In this document: piece by piece, positions 1 through 15,399 of the stretch | Numbering within the stretch: the first letter of the stretch is position 1 | Layout: every line of letters begins with the position of its first letter | Assembly (NCBI GenBank): GCA_027924585.1 | Contig: BSBM01000140.1 | Span: 10,494,001-10,558,000 of the forward strand | Direction: 5' to 3' | DNA length: 64,000 nt | From: Larix kaempferi | Lineage: Eukaryota; Streptophyta; Pinopsida; Pinales; Pinaceae | The notes under the pieces: model-generated | Databases searched by the model: none | What the model saw: only the letters and a program-made list of their open reading frames with translations | Told to the model about the DNA's origin: nothing | Program-made: the position numbers and the translations under genes

Positions 1-2307
1 GACAGGGTCTGATAACAATGAATGAAAGAAGCTTGCAGGCTGATCATATTAAAGAAAGAGGTCTCTTTACACATATAGTAAGTCTAGTCTCTAAAATCCA
101 ACCCTCTCTTGCTCTCAAGCTCTAGGCTTTATAGCCTTTACAACATCTTCCCCTAGATCCTCAGAAGCTAGGTCGAAATCCTCAAGATAGAAGATCAAAA
201 CCGTTTTTTAATAAACCAGGGAAAAATCATTTTTTAATTGGCCAAACTGCTGAAAAATGGGTGCTCGGAGATGGATTCGACTCTCCCAATCTATGACACG
301 TGTAGAAAATTGAGAGAGGTTATTGTTCTCTGACGTGTTAGGAAGAAAAACCTCCGAGCATTTTTCATAATGATTCTCCAGTCGCTCAGAATCATCATTT
401 GAAAATGATGACTCTACATAGTAAAACGCCATTAATTTGGCCAAACTGCTGAAACAAGGGGCTCAGAGATGGGTTCAACTCTCCAAATATGTGACACCTA
501 TGTATAAACCGAGAGAGGTTATTGTATATTGATCTGTTATGAGAAAAAACCTCTCTCGGTTCCTTGAGATTCATTTTCACTTGCCTGAGATCTGTATTTC
601 AAAAACATGTGTCAAATAGGCAGATTCTGGGATCGAAAAATTAGGGTTCAGAGAAGGATTCGATTCTCTCAATATGCAACACCTGTAGGAAAACGGAGGG
701 AGGTTATTGTTCTCTGACATGTTAGGAACAAAAACCTTTGAGCGTTTTTCAAAAATATTCTCCAGTCACTCAGAATCATCATTTTAAAATGATGACTCTG
801 CACAGTAAAAATGCCATTTCTGCAGCAAATATCCCTGCCTCCATCTTGATGGTATTCATGTTTTCGATAGCTACAACAATCTTTGACAAGCTTATAAACC
901 TTCAAGGCTGATGAGGGAGGTAGAAACTGCCACCTGGAGGATTGATAGGCCATCTTTTGCCCAAAATAAACAAGAGGATTCCTCTTCTCACCTTGCTGGC
1001 ACCTTTAAATCTGAAACAAAACCTTGATCATGATGCCTTTAATTTTTATATAACATTATAAACCATCCTGAGGTGTTTGGATCAGTAAAAATCAGGTCTG
1101 TGCAAAAATGGTAACATTCTGTCCAGATTTTAGCTTTCGGTAGCTAGGAAAGCCAAAGTCCAAAACTATAAGCTACCGAAAGCTCTGCTTTCGGTGGCTA
1201 ATGAACAATTGTCTTGTCCGCCTAAGCTACCGAAAGCTCTACTTCAAAATCTGCAAAACTGAATCATTATTTATAGCTTGGGATCTTCTTCTTATTCTAG
1301 ACCTGTGAGGATATGTTTATATACTATAGTACTTACTCAGCATTCGTACTATGTATCTATTCTTAGTTTACATAGCACTAGTGTAAGCTTTTGGAACACA
1401 TGTATTCAAATAAGTGATCTGAAAGAGTTTAGTATCGTCAGAATTCTGAAGTAGATCTACTAATCCAAGTTTGTCATTCATGCTCCTATTTATTCAAGCC
1501 AAAAAAACAGAGTATGAACTATATAAGACACAAAAAGTGTTGAAAATGCCTCTGCTTTCGGTGGCTATGGACAATTTTGCTTTTGACTTGTAAGCTGCCA
1601 AAACAGTGTTGAAAATGCCTCTGCTTTCAGTAGCTGTGGACAATTTTTCTTTTGACTTGTAAGCTGCCAAAACATTGTTGAGAATGCCTCTGCTTTCGGT
1701 AGCTGTGGACAATTTTTCTTTTGACTTGTAAGCTGCCAAAACATTGTTGAGAATGCCTCTGCTTTCGGTAGCTTCGAACAATTTTGCCTTTGAACTGTAA
1801 GCTGCCAAAAACTTACCTTTCGGTGGCTAATGAATACCATCGTATTCGCCCAAGCCACCGAAAATGGTCCCATGAATCACGAAAATTGTCTCTGCTTTCG
1901 GCAGCCGTAGAAGTTTCGTTCTTTGAACTGTGGGCTGTGAAAAGCATCCGCCTTTCGGTGGCTAATGAATACCATCGTATTCGCCCAAGCCACCGAAAAC
2001 TGCCCCTTGACTCACGCTGTATGTCTGCCCTTTCGATAGTTAGGAGAGCCTCGAAAATTTCGTTTAAGCTACTGAAAGCAGAGCTTTCGGTAGCTTAGGG
2101 ACCGTTTTAAATAAGCGCTTAGCTACCGAAACCTGTTTTTTAAGTTTTTTGAGATAAAAACTTGTCTCGAAAGTTTCTTGACATATTATGAGTTAGAACT
2201 CATTAAAATGAGCCTAAATACAAAATTTAATAATGTGTTTTCATTCTCAAATGACCTCCTATCACCTAACATAATAAAACTTTAAAAAAATATTTGAGGA
2301 GATAACA
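1..2307 (-). repeat. 3' LTR of the gag-only element (partial)
   Basis: This copy matches 4316-6553 almost throughout and ends GATAACA at 2307, where the two copies diverge. About 370 bases of the full repeat should lie left of the window. It holds three imperfect tandem units of about 200 bases (about 237-438, 438-630, 631-830), then a region packed with copies of the motif TTTCGGTRGCT in both orientations (about 1130-2130), and four units of a 66-base tandem repeat at about 1547-1800. Short open frames here are not genes: they follow the tandem repeats and have no recognisable domain. Confidence 0.85.
1547..1800. repeat. 66-base tandem repeat, four units
   Basis: Units begin near AATGCCTCTGCTTTCGGT and end near AAGCTGCCAAAACA. 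The matching place in the other LTR (about 5863-6055) has only three units, so one unit was gained or lost after insertion. Confidence 0.8.
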
Positions 2308-2396
2308 TCTGGCTCCTACTCGGGGATGAAAGCCTCCCTGTGAGGTTTCAAGAACCTAGTAGTTCCAATCGCCTTTACCATTGGGCTATGGAGTCA
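2308..2396 (-). other. tRNA-like segment beside the 3' LTR
   Basis: Read on the minus strand from 2396, the segment starts like the 5' half of a plant tRNA. It has an acceptor-like GACTCCA, and TAGCCCAATGG fits the Pol III box A pattern TRGYNNARNGG. It ends in GAGCCA against the LTR. The 3' half does not fold as a standard tRNA: there is no clear TTCGA box B, and a TGAAA-CCTC/GAGG-TTTCA hairpin sits where the T arm should be. The GACTCCATAGCCCAATGG stretch recurs at about 2471-2488 and, with one base missing, at about 2578-2594. I call it tRNA-derived or tRNA-like, not a working tRNA gene. The purine-rich end next to the LTR may serve as a weak polypurine tract. Confidence 0.4.
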
Positions 2397-2894
2397 TTTA
2401 AACTGTCACCAAATCTCTGCAAACTGTCCACAAATGTTCAACTATAAACCTGCTAGCAACGTCTTACATCCATTGGGCTATGGAGTCTCAAATGCTGCTT
2501 TCAAACCCTGATCCAAATCCTGCAACCACGCTCATCATTTGAAGCCAAACTACCCCTGCCAATAGTGTCTTATATCCATTGGGCATGGAGTCTTTATTTC
2601 AAAACTGAAACCTAATACTAAATGCAAACCTCACGCATTATGCAAACTTGAAATGCTCAGCCATGAGCTTATTCATCTATGCTACCCTACTCTAGCTAAC
2701 TGCACTACTTCTTATCAAGTGACATCATGCTTCCAATGAAGCCATGTCAGAAACTGATTTGTTGAACCTGTTCTCGATTTTGACCCGATAAATAATGGAA
2801 TGCATAGCCAACAGAAAAGTGGTTTGAAAGGGTGACAGAAACAACTATCATCTGAAAAAGATATTTTAACATCTGGGATGCTCATAAACTCGAT

Positions 2895-3752
2895 TTAATT
2901 AGCAATAGGGTCAACAAAATCGTAAAAGAATACCTCTTCAAGCAGCTGTTCCAACTGAAGACTGAAATGTTGCTGCTGATTGCTCTCACTGATCTCAATA
3001 CTAGATGCAGACTGCTCAACATCTGTCAAAGATTCATATAGGATGGACTGTTGATCTGAGCTTTTCAGCTCATCATCTTCCTCTTCATATCTGTTGCACT
3101 CTCCCTTTGTCTACAAATCAAAAATCTGAGGGCTGCCCTTACTATTTGTTGCATATTCAAAATTGTTACATGCTGTTCCTTCAATCTGCTCAATATATTT
3201 TAAATTTTCAAATGGAACAATCTGATCTTCATGACAATCTAAGATAGTAGATGTATTTAGTACAATGTCAAAAGTATCCATACTATGGTTATCATCCTGG
3301 AGATCATCAATGTCTCGGTCACAATGAGAGATATCCCCTATAACAACATACTCTTCATGATTTTCTGAGTCTTTAGTTAATAAATTGAATTCATGACAAC
3401 ATTCAGGAAATAGAAGGTCAGCTGAGAATTTGTCTTTACAAAACACATGAAAGGAAGCATGACAATCCACCAAAGAACTGATACTAGCAATAGGAAGGGA
3501 CCGGTACCAATCACGAGCAATCCCCTCTAATGAATACCAAAACAGTTTAATCTGAACATCTTCATGTACAATTTGCAACCAATGAATGCAATCATGAAAG
3601 TCAAGCAAATGTTCAGCTGGCACTTCCCACTCTTCACCTCGAAATCTGGGAAGGCTATTTTCCCATTCATCTCTACTGGGCACTAGATTAGGGAAACCAA
3701 CCATTTTTGAAAAATCACAGAACGCATACCTCTTTGCCAAGATCTGGTTCAT
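2895..3752 (-). CDS. Gag-like protein with acidic C-terminal extension
   Basis: An ATG at 3752 opens a 213-residue frame to a TAG at 3111-3113. The same frame then continues without a stop to TAA at 2895-2897, adding about 71 acidic and Gln-rich residues. Residues about 30-115 resemble the Retrotrans_gag domain: a tryptophan near EEWEVPAEHLLDFHDCI, then KLFWYSLEGIARDWYRSLP, the usual signature around the conserved W. The rest is rich in Asp and Glu. No zinc knuckle or protease motif is present. The frame starts about 170 bases downstream of the primer binding site, as expected for gag. Known for the family: Gag packages element RNA in virus-like particles. Inferred: the acidic tail is part of the protein, reached by readthrough of, or lost to, the single TAG. 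Confidence 0.7.
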
Positions 3753-3923
3753 GTCATACCAGTGGAGTCGTCAACAGATTTCTGAGCAATGGAGTCACCA
3801 CTGAATCCGTCCTTCATGGAGTCGCCAGATAGATGATTACAACCAAGAAAATGTCCAGTCTTTGTCTATCATCAAAGCTGGATCTATGTCGTTCTCCCAA
3901 GGAAGATAAGCTTCAATCTCCTC

Positions 3924-3941
3924 TCCCTGGCAACGACGCCA
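3924..3941 (-). other. Primer binding site, tRNA-Asp type
   Basis: On the minus strand the sequence TGGCGTCGTTGCCAGGGA starts three bases inside the 5' LTR. It matches, with about two differences, the Asp-tRNA-complementary site known from plant Athila-like elements. It fixes the minus orientation of the element. Confidence 0.75.
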
Positions 3942-3944
3942 GTT

Positions 3945-6553
3945 TGTTATCACTCCAGGAGTCCTTCTAGGATGGAGGTCAAAGGATCCTAGTAACTTAA
4001 TTTATCCTCTCAATGGTGGATAATATTTGACCAAGATGAACATCTAACTTACTGCATAATCTACTCAAGACAGTCTCGAATACACTCAAACACTGCAAGG
4101 CCTTCAAGGAATATTATCATATAGTTAAAAGGATAAAGAGAATCGATTAATTAACAAGAACGTATGTAAAACAATTACATATGATGGGCCAATTAACCTA
4201 CAATGAATGCTAATGATCCTAGTTGAATAATCAATAGTAATATGACAGTTACCCAGATTATGAACATAGACAAAGAACACCATTCACTCAATAGCATATC
4301 ACAGAAAATACAAAGACAGGGTTTGATAACAATGAATGAAAGAAGCTTGCAGGCTGATCATATTAAAGAAAGAGATCTCTTTACACATACAGTAAGTCTA
4401 GTCTCTAAAATCCAACCCTCTCTTGCTCTCAATATCTAGGCTTTATAGCCTTTACAACATCTTCCCCAAGATCCTCAGAAGCTAGGTCGAAATCCTCAAG
4501 ATAGAAGATCAAAACCATTTTTAAATAAACCAGGGAAAAATCATTTTTTAATTGGCCAAACTGCTGAAAAATGGGTGCTCAGAGATGGATTCGACTCTCC
4601 CAATCTGTGACATGTGTAGGAAAAATGAGAGAGGTTATTATTCTCTGACGTGTTAGGAAGAAAAACCTCCGAGCGTTTTGCAGAATGATTCTCCAGTCGC
4701 TCAGAATCATCATTTGAAAATGATGACTCTGCATAGTAAAACGCCATTAATTTGGCCAAACTGCTGAAAAAAGGGGCTCAGAGATGGGTTCAGCTCTCCA
4801 AATATGTGACACCTGTGTATAAACCAAGAGAGGTTATTGTATATTGATCCGTTGTGAGAAAAACCCTCTCTCAGTTCCTTGAGATTCATTCTCACTTGCC
4901 CGAGATCTGTATTTCAAAAACATGTGTCAAACAGGCAGATTATGGGATCCAAAAATTAGGGTTTAGAGAATGATTCGATTCTCTCAATATACAACATCTG
5001 TAGGAAAACGGAGGGAGGTTATTGTTCTCTGACATGTTAGGAACAAAAACCTTTGAGAGTTTTGCAAAAAGATTCTCCAGTCACTCAGAATCATCATTTT
5101 AAAATGATGACTCTGCACAGTAAAAATGCCATTTCTGCAGCAAATATCCCTGCCTCCATCTTGATGGTATTCATGTTTTCGATAGATACAACAATATTTG
5201 ACAAGCTTATAAACCTTCAAGGCTGATGAGGGAGGTGGAAACTGCCACCTGGAGGATTGACAGGCCATCTTTTGCCCAAAATAAACAAGAGGATTCTTCT
5301 TTTCACCTTGCTGGCACCTTTAAATCTGAAACAAAACCTTGATCATGATGCCTTTAATTTTTATATAACACTATCAACCACCCTGAGGTGTTTGGATCAG
5401 TAAAAATCAGGTCTGTGCAAAAATGGTAACATTCTGTCCAATTTTTAGCTTTCGGTAGCTAGGAAAGCCAAAGTCTGAATCTGTAAGCTACCGAAAGCTC
5501 TGCTTTCGGTGGCTAATGAACAATTGCCTTGTCCGCCTAAGCTACCGAAAGCTCTGCTTCAAAATATGCAAAACTGAATCATTATTTATAGCTCGGGATC
5601 TTCTTCTTATTCTAGACCTGTGAGGATATGTTTATATACTATAGTACTTACTCAGCATTCGTAATATGTATCTATTCTTAGTTTACATATCACTAGTGTA
5701 AGCTTTTGGAACACATGTATTCAAATAAGTGATCTGAAAGAGTTTAGTATCGTCAGAGTTCTGAAGTAGATCTACTAACCAAGTTTGTCATTCATGCTCC
5801 TATTTCTTCAAGCCAAAAAAAACAGAGTATGAACTATATAAGACACAAAAAGTGTTGAAAATGCCTCTGCTTTCGGTGGCTGTGGACAATTTTGCTTTTG
5901 ACTTGTAAGCTGCCAAAACAGTGTTGAAAATGCCTCTGCTTTTGGTAGCTGTGGACAATTTTTCTTTTGACCTGTAAGCTGCCAAAACATTGTTGAGAAT
6001 GCCTCTGCTTTCGGTAGCTTCAAACAATTTTGCCTTTGAACTGTAAGCTGCCAGAAACTTACCTTTCGGTGGCTAATGAACACCATCGTATTCGCCCAAG
6101 CCACCGAAAATGGTCCCATGAATTACGAAAATTGTCTCTGCTTTCGGCAGCCGTAGAAGTTTCGTTCTTTGAACTGTGGGCTACGAAAAGCATCCGCCTT
6201 TTGGTGGCTAATGAACACCATCGTATTCGCCCAAGCCACCGAAAACTGCCCCCTGACTCACGCTGTATGTCTTCCCTTTCGGTAGTTAGGAGAGCCTCGA
6301 AAATTTCGTTTAAGCTGCCGAAAGCAGAGCTTTCGGTAGCTTAGGGACCGTTTTAAATAAGCGCTTAGCTACCGAAACCTGTTTTTTAAGTTTTTTTAAA
6401 TAAAAACTTGTCTCAAAAGTTTCTTGACATATTATGAATTAGAACTCATTAAAATGAGCCTAAATACAAAATTTAATAATATGTTTTCATTTTCAAATGA
6501 CCTCCTATCACCTAACATAATAAAACTTTAAAAAAATATTTGAGGAGATAACA
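3945..6553 (-). repeat. 5' LTR of the gag-only element (complete, 2,609 bases)
   Basis: It is bounded by TGTTATC (3945) and GATAACA (6553) and matches 1-2307. At about 5450-6378 it carries about 16 copies of TTTCGGTRGCT or its complement. The segment 3945-4315 has no partner in the window because the other LTR is truncated. Confidence 0.85.
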
Positions 6554-9400
6554 GATAGAATGTTTTGCTTACTAGAATGATTAACTGGGCATAGCCCCGA
6601 ATTCGTAGTATTCTTAGAAATGAATTAAAAGTATTCTTAAGGGATAACCCTAAATTGTGAAAGATGTTATTTATGCTGGTTTTCTTCTTGGTTACGCCAT
6701 TACTGTATATTTACCATTTTAGCTCTTTCATTAATTGGTGACAGGATGAAACTTAGTTTGTAATCTTGTATTTAAAGTTTGATCTGCTTTTATGTTTTTA
6801 GGTATCTTTTAAAAGAGTTTCAGTATTTCGACTTGTTGGGCGAGATGCCTTCCTTTATGTTACTGATAAGTAGTTGAATTGTCTATGATATTTTTATGTA
6901 AATAACAAAGTGAGCTCTAAGAGACTCGAACTCTGGACCAAATTGTGATTACATGTACATAATTTTGACTTTATAATAGATGTATTGTTTATACGATGTC
7001 TATTAATAACATGAACTATTTTTATCAATAAGTATGAAAGCTTTACTATTTAAACTAAGTACTATTATGAAATTATACGAACTGTGAAAGAAATAAACTA
7101 CATTCTTAAATTTTTTGAGTGTTATTTTAGTAAATAATTATGTTTATATTCTTTTTGTAAAAATAGAAGATTCACAATCAAATTTAAATATTAAAAGCAT
7201 CATTCGATCTATCATTATACAATCATTCGAATCTATTTACTTAAACAAATCTTTCTGTACTAGAGCACGCCACAAATTGTGAGTGGAAAAATACATAGAA
7301 GAATTTATATTCAATCATTCATTCATTCATTCATAAATAAACTAACAGTTCAATATTTCTAATCTAACAATTAAGTATAATACAATTTTCAGAAATAGAT
7401 TAGCAACTAGAATTAAATAATCTGAAGCGATGAAGAACTTGATAACTGTAGAGGGGGACAAACACCTAAAGGAGCTCGTTCCACCCAACCTTTCCCTGAA
7501 AGCAGCCAATGTTACTTGCCTTAGGACTCCCGAGCTTGTTCACTGAACCACCAGGACAAAGATACTGTGTGGAGGCAAGAGCTTATCCTTCTGCAACTTG
7601 ACAGTAATAGTTTATGTGCTCAGTAATATAACTTATGCAATCAACAATATGAACTCTGCACTCAGCAGTACTAGTTCAATATGCAGACTTAGTCTATCAT
7701 TCACTCCCTAACCTTCCCCTCATCAAATCTCTTGTGCATTCCCACTTTATGTTCTCAGAATTGTCACAAGGAAAAACATAGTCAGCCACCTGCTCAATTC
7801 GATGGGATTAAAAGAGTGCCTAGGTCTTTTGGTCAGTTTCATAATTATTGAGCCACCTACTCTGTTCCAATTTCATGGGGAACATGACCATAAATATAGG
7901 GAAGTTGCCCCCTGCAACAACTAGAAGTGAATGAAGATGCTGCCATTTGTCAATTTGCTCTCCACCCCAGTTCATTCCTCCTAGTGGGTCAGTGAACACT
8001 CTTTAACAGTCTCCTTTGGATATTTGTCTCCTCTTTTATTTATTGATAATAAAAATATTAGAGTATCTAATTACAGTCATCATTGACCCCACTTGGTCAA
8101 TAATCATAAAAACTTTACAATAACTTATAACATAATGTTTTTCTCACAACATAAAATATTCAGATTTTTGGGTATGTGACAACTTACCAGGTGTTATTCA
8201 CATGTGCTGCCAGTCTCCATGTAGTAACGAATTTGCATGGCATGCATGTGGAAAAAGGAAGATAGACAGGAGGTTGTGGAGAATGTGGACATCCCAGGAA
8301 TACTCGATAAAGTGGGGGTGCATTTCTCCATGAATAATGCAACATGACATCGAGTTGCGAGAAAGGCCTATTGCATGGCTTTCAAGCCAAGCGTCCAATT
8401 GATTTTGCTTTTGTTTTCATCGAGACAATTATGTGGCATAACAAAACAAAGGATGTTTTTTATTCTAACTGCAAGTCTTAAAAGAGTGACGTGTATGAAT
8501 GGTCCTCTACATAGTTGTTTGTGCAGAATGTTTTGGGTAGTCGATACATGAAGGTGACACTGAAAATTGGAATAATGCAGCATCACAACACTAATATTAT
8601 TTTTATGTTGACACATCACTTGAAAATAACATGAAACTCATTTCAACATTGTCTTCATATTGTTTCATTAATAATACACAAGGTTTTCCATGACACACAC
8701 ACTTCTATCAACTTTTAAAAATGAGATGGAAGAACTTTCTACTGTAGAAGTTATTGGAACAACATACACATAAAATTATTGGAAAGACATACACAGTGCA
8801 ATGAAAATTCATGTCTTACACAAAAAAGAGAATACACTTGTATGCATATATAAATGCCCTTGGAAGGTACAACATGAATCATCATTCTGTACATTTATGG
8901 AAAACAAATGTCTTCCAACACGCACTGACCCTTGTCTGAACAACCATAATCTGAGCATACTTCAAACGTGGTGAGCAAATGTACATCACCAAATATGTTG
9001 TCTTGAAATACACATCCAAATATGCTTCCAAAGCAGAGGGAAAATCAAAGACCTACCATCATATGGTGACTAGAATCACAGTTACATAATTTCCACGTGA
9101 CTCGACCTCATATGCCTATCATTGTTCGAACTCATAAGCAATTGTTGACTGAGACATCATTGCTCAAGAAACTTGCTATATGTTACAAAAATTACCCCTT
9201 GTCTACATACACACAACTTTCTCTCATTTTACAACATATTGAAGTTATTCTCGACCTTTCATTTCCCCACTTTGGGGGTATGCTAATATATAGTGATACA
9301 CATATAATTTTTTTTTTTATATATGTTTCCATTCATAATCACACATTTACATTTATGTTAATTGGGATAGACTCTTCAAAAGATTTATGTCTCTAACCCC
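6554..9400. other. AT-rich spacer, no gene recognised
   Basis: No coding frame with recognisable domains on either strand. There is a short ATTC tetranucleotide run at about 7316-7334. The open frames at about 8198-8619 (minus) and 9097-9396 (plus) are short and of low-complexity composition, and look like chance. The stretch separates the gag-only element from the promoter side of the ubiquitin-RUB gene. Confidence 0.6.
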
Positions 9401-9624
9401 ATATATTTATGTATAAACCAAACTCGCGTCGCGTTCATAGTAAAAGATTCTTCAACTTCTCCCGTGGTAGAACTCTTGGTGCTCTTTAGGGGTCCGATGT
9501 AGATTTGGAGGTATAATATCTTTTAAGCTTTGGGCTTCCTTTTGGTATCAAATTCTTTCAAAATTGCCTTTCTGTTTGGGATTCTTCCTTTCTTGGCATA
9601 TCAAACGTCATCTTCTTCTATCTT

Positions 9625-9630
9625 TTTATA
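9625..9630 (+). promoter_or_regulatory. Candidate TATA box of the ubiquitin-RUB gene
   Basis: TTTATA within a CTTTTTATATGG context lies about 170 bases upstream of the start codon. That would give a 5' leader of about 140 bases if transcription starts 30 bases downstream. No transcript evidence is available, so the call is tentative. Confidence 0.35.
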
Positions 9631-9796
9631 TGGCGGTCCAAGATCGCTTCTATGTATCTACTCCCTACTTAGCAAACTACATTTTGAGAAAGGCTGCTGC
9701 TTTGGTCTCCACAACTCCCACAACCCTTAAATCCAGGCTGTATTTGCCCCAACTCGGAGAGGTTTTGTGGAGGTTCAGTGACATTTGCAGGCCGAG

Positions 9797-13804
<4,008 letters not shown>

Positions 13805-14890
13805 TGGGATGGCTGGGAAATGTTTTCTGCCACTGCTATGGGTTCTTCATCTCGTGAAACTAGAGAAATTTGGAGTCTGGACTCAACATTTTTTATATAT
13901 TGTTTAGATGCTTAATGTCAATGAATGAGTGAGTGATATTTAATGCCCCATGTTTGTATTTTTACTTTAAGCTTGTATGTTTCTGATTGACTAATTGAAA
14001 TATACTTTAACCAATAGTCGTTAAGAGTTGGATGAATCTATCTATCAGTTTTAAGTAAATGATGAAGAATATGGATGTCCGGTTGTCACTAAAATAACTC
14101 CAATCGGAATATGTGTACAGTCAATGGTCTTATTTTTTTACATTTAGTGTTCTTTTTTTGTTTGGTCTCCACAGTATACCATTCTGAAACTCTTTCGAAG
14201 ATATAGGTGATATCGAGTGATTGTTTTTTGGAATTGTAATGCTAGGTCTTTGCCTCTGATGGCCTAGAGTGAACTTGATTAATTGTTTGAACTTTTTTAT
14301 GGTGCTTCCGTAATAATACCCGTCATGATCTCTGATCTAAGTCAAGGAAATCTGTCTTATGTAGCAGTACTTTAGGGTTATTTCTAAGAATTTTTTAGAC
14401 TCTGTTAATAATCAAGGTCATTTATTGGTTGTGATTGTAGTAAGCTTTTGGACTTCAACTGTGTAATTTTTAGTCTGGAAGGTGAAAATGTCCAAATAGG
14501 TTTAGAGAGATGGAGTAGATTAGGGATCACGGGAATAAAACATAAAAAGTGGGGTAAAAGTGAATGTGTATCAAGTAACTAATACTAATGAAAATATATA
14601 GGGGCATGAAATTTGACCTAATTAAGTAAATGGATTTTAAAATACAATTGAAAGATTATAATTTGTAAGATTTAAAAATGGATTTTCAATACAATTGAAA
14701 AAATTGTGAGATTTATTTTATTTTGTTTCTGAGTATGGTCAGGGAGGAAGGAGCAAACTAATAATAGAGAAGAGGGAGAATTCTAAATAAGTTCCTGGAG
14801 ATTGAATTAAGGTAAAAGGAGAAGGGGGATGCTGAATACGAGAGGAAGGGGGACCAGAGAGATGCAAAGAAGAGGGAAAGGTTGTGAGTT
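13805..14890 (+). other. 3' flank of the ubiquitin-RUB gene
   Basis: T-rich sequence after the stop codon. AATGAA at 13,921-13,926 followed by T-rich DNA is a plausible plant polyadenylation signal, but this is unproven. No further gene is seen up to the tandem duplication at 14,895. Confidence 0.4.
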
Positions 14891-14894
14891 TTAC

Positions 14895-15398
14895 AAAGCC
14901 ATAGATATGCAACATATGATGCTAAGAATATTGTCCATTAGATGTAGTATGATTGCTCTGGGATATATCATTATCTGAGACGGGGCTGGGTGGAATCTTA
15001 TCAAAAGTTATGCTAAGAATCTTTATCCATTAGATGTAGTGTGATGCATTGGATGCATTGGGATATATGAGATGGGGGTGGGTGGAATCTTATCAAAAGT
15101 TATTCTAAGTATCTTATTTACTTAGATGTGGCCTGGTCAATTTGTGATGTTACAAAGCCATAGATATGCAACATATGATGCTAAGAATCTTGTCCATTAG
15201 ATTTAGTATGATTGCGCTGGGATATATAATTATATGAGACGGGGCTGGGTGGATCTTATCAAAAGTTATGCTAAGAATCTTTATCCATTAGATGTAGTGT
15301 GATGCATTGGGATATATGAGATGGGGGTGGGTGGAATCTTATCAAAAGTTATTCCAAGTATCTTATTTACTTGGATGTGGCCTGGTCACTTTGTGATG
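14895..15398. repeat. Tandem duplication, two units of about 252 bases
   Basis: Each unit starts TTACAAAGCCATAGATATGC and ends near CCTGGTCAATTTGTGATG (second unit CCTGGTCACTTTGTGATG). Inside each unit a shorter motif with GGTGGAATCTTATCAAAAG occurs twice. The units differ by only a few bases and short gaps. Confidence 0.85.
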
Positions 15399-15399
15399 A

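Larger units (their letters stand above)
1..6553 (-). mobile_element. Gag-only LTR retrotransposon (TR-GAG type), left end cut by the window
   Basis: Two long direct repeats (1-2307 and 3945-6553) flank a 1,637-base interior. The right repeat starts TGTTATC and both repeats end GATAACA, so the LTR carries a 7-base terminal inverted repeat with TG...CA ends. A primer binding site beside the right LTR reads on the minus strand, so the element runs right to left: 5' LTR 3945-6553, 3' LTR 1-2307. The interior codes only for a Gag-like protein; no protease, reverse transcriptase or integrase is visible. This matches the class called terminal-repeat retrotransposons with a GAG domain, which need enzymes from another element. 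The LTRs differ by roughly 3-5% by eye. The left target-site duplication lies outside the window and cannot be checked. Confidence 0.85.

Noticed and set aside
208-953. Minus-strand frames of 60-94 codons in the left LTR, repeated at 4,541-5,268
   Set aside because: They follow the roughly 200-base tandem units of the LTR, occur in both LTRs and have no domain; several open only with a non-ATG codon.
2308-2396. A working tRNA gene
   Set aside because: Box A is good, but there is no box B, the T arm does not form and the acceptor ends do not pair.
7316-7334. ATTC repeat considered as a satellite
   Set aside because: Only about five units; ordinary low-complexity DNA.
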